Shown: positions 63,548 through 64,000 of the stretch, piece by piece
Layout: every line of letters starts with the position of its first letter
How positions within the stretch are numbered: the stretch's first letter is position 1
Origin: Oenanthe sinensis
Taxonomy: Eukaryota > Streptophyta > Magnoliopsida > Apiales > Apiaceae
Direction: 5' to 3'
Assembly (NCBI GenBank): GCA_028671895.1
Contig: CM053809.1
Span: forward strand, 6,989,501-7,053,500
DNA: 64,000 nt
Program-made: the position numbers and the translations under genes
The notes under the pieces: generated by a model
Seen by the model: only the letters and a program-made list of their open reading frames with translations
The model's database searches: none
Told to the model about the DNA's origin: nothing

Positions 63548-63579
63548 TCGTCCGGCTCGCCGGTCCAACAATCCGATGG
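63548..63579. repeat. 32-bp CpG-rich insert, copy 4
   Basis: Same 32 bp, 4086 bp after copy 2 and 1012 bp after copy 3. Confidence 0.8.
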
Positions 63580-64000
63580 GACTTCATTCTTTACTCGTTT
63601 GAACTTGAAATCAACTTGTAGATTCATTCTTGACTCATTAGAACATGGAAACAACTTGTAAACTCTTTTAGGATCATTCTTGGCTCAGTTGACCTTGAAA
63701 ACAATTTGTAACAACTTGAGACTTCATTTTGATTTGTTTGAACATGGAAACGACTTATAGCTTCATTCTTGACTCGTTTAAACACGGAAACAACTTGTAA
63801 ACTCTTTTAGGATCATTTTTGGCGCATTTGAACATGAAAATAATTCATACCAACTTGAGATTTCATTATTGACTCGTTTGAACATGGAAACAACTTATAG
63901 CTTCATTCTTGACTCGTTTGAACTTGGAAATAACTTGTAAACTCTTTTAGGATCATTCTTGGCTCATTTGAACTTGAAAGTAATTTGTAACAACTTGAGA

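Larger units (their letters stand above)
58482..64000. repeat. Satellite array, block 7: 4086-bp duplication carrying CpG-rich inserts
   Basis: 140-bp satellite runs to the end of the window. About 57.9-59.6 kb recurs at about 62.1-63.7 kb with an offset of 4086 bp. The frame at 58404 recurs at 62490, 58666 recurs at 62752 with small changes, and all four CpG-rich inserts keep the offset. Within each copy two inserts are 1012 bp apart. The block also contains another 613-bp-type region (60.9-61.7 kb). The array is not closed at 64000, so its total size is unknown. Confidence 0.92.

Noticed and set aside
1..64000. A novel defence, toxin or biosynthetic gene system
   Set aside because: Apart from the virus and the LINE fragment there is no protein-coding content. 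The unusual biology here lies in the integrated virus and the satellite structure.

Overview
This window is plant nuclear DNA, most likely from a eudicot. The evidence is an AT-rich satellite array tens of kilobases long, a plant L1-type LINE fragment, and a complete-length endogenous caulimovirus. No host protein-coding gene, rRNA or tRNA gene is visible. The species cannot be told from the sequence.

Layout. Bases 1-128 are the edge of an unrelated dispersed sequence. From about 129 to the end, roughly 54 kb is one satellite family. Its 140-bp monomer is made of three related sub-repeats of 40, 50 and 50 bp. Monomers are grouped into a 420-bp trimer higher-order repeat in the first 8-9 kb. 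Further right they form other multiples: 280, 1120, 1260, a 613-bp unit (4 x 140 plus an extra 53 bp), and segmental copies offset by 3364, 5712, 1594, 3046 and 4086 bp. The many 60-90-codon reading frames on both strands of the array are by-products of the repeat and are not annotated as genes.

Insertions in the array. (1) A 19-bp A-tailed insert is present three times (17.88, 23.59 and 27.17 kb) because it was copied with the satellite. (2) A 105-bp LINE tail lies at 31.5 kb, flanked by a perfect 17-bp target-site duplication. (3) A 1.9-kb 5'-truncated LINE lies at 39.56-41.47 kb with an open reverse-transcriptase/zinc-knuckle frame. (4) An 8.03-kb endogenous pararetrovirus lies on the minus strand at 46.39-54.42 kb. 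(5) A 32-bp CpG-rich insert occurs four times near the right end (58.4-63.6 kb), again spread by segmental duplication.

The viral insert has the gene order of genus Caulimovirus, read on the minus strand: tRNA-Met primer-binding site, ORF VII, ORF I (movement protein), ORF II (aphid-transmission-factor-like), ORF III (virion-associated protein), ORF IV (coat protein), ORF V (protease/RT/RNase H), ORF VI (transactivator/viroplasmin). All seven frames are open. Neighbouring ORFs VII to V overlap by 4 to about 100 nt, as expected for polycistronic translation helped by ORF VI. ORF VI has its own 19S-type promoter region. The unit genome is about 7,908 bp, and the insert carries a 123-bp terminal redundancy that ends inside the primer-binding site. 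The 35S-type promoter is present once, at the downstream end, so the linear insert is not by itself a standard pregenomic transcription unit. Open frames and a nearly clean insertion point suggest that integration is young relative to the satellite.
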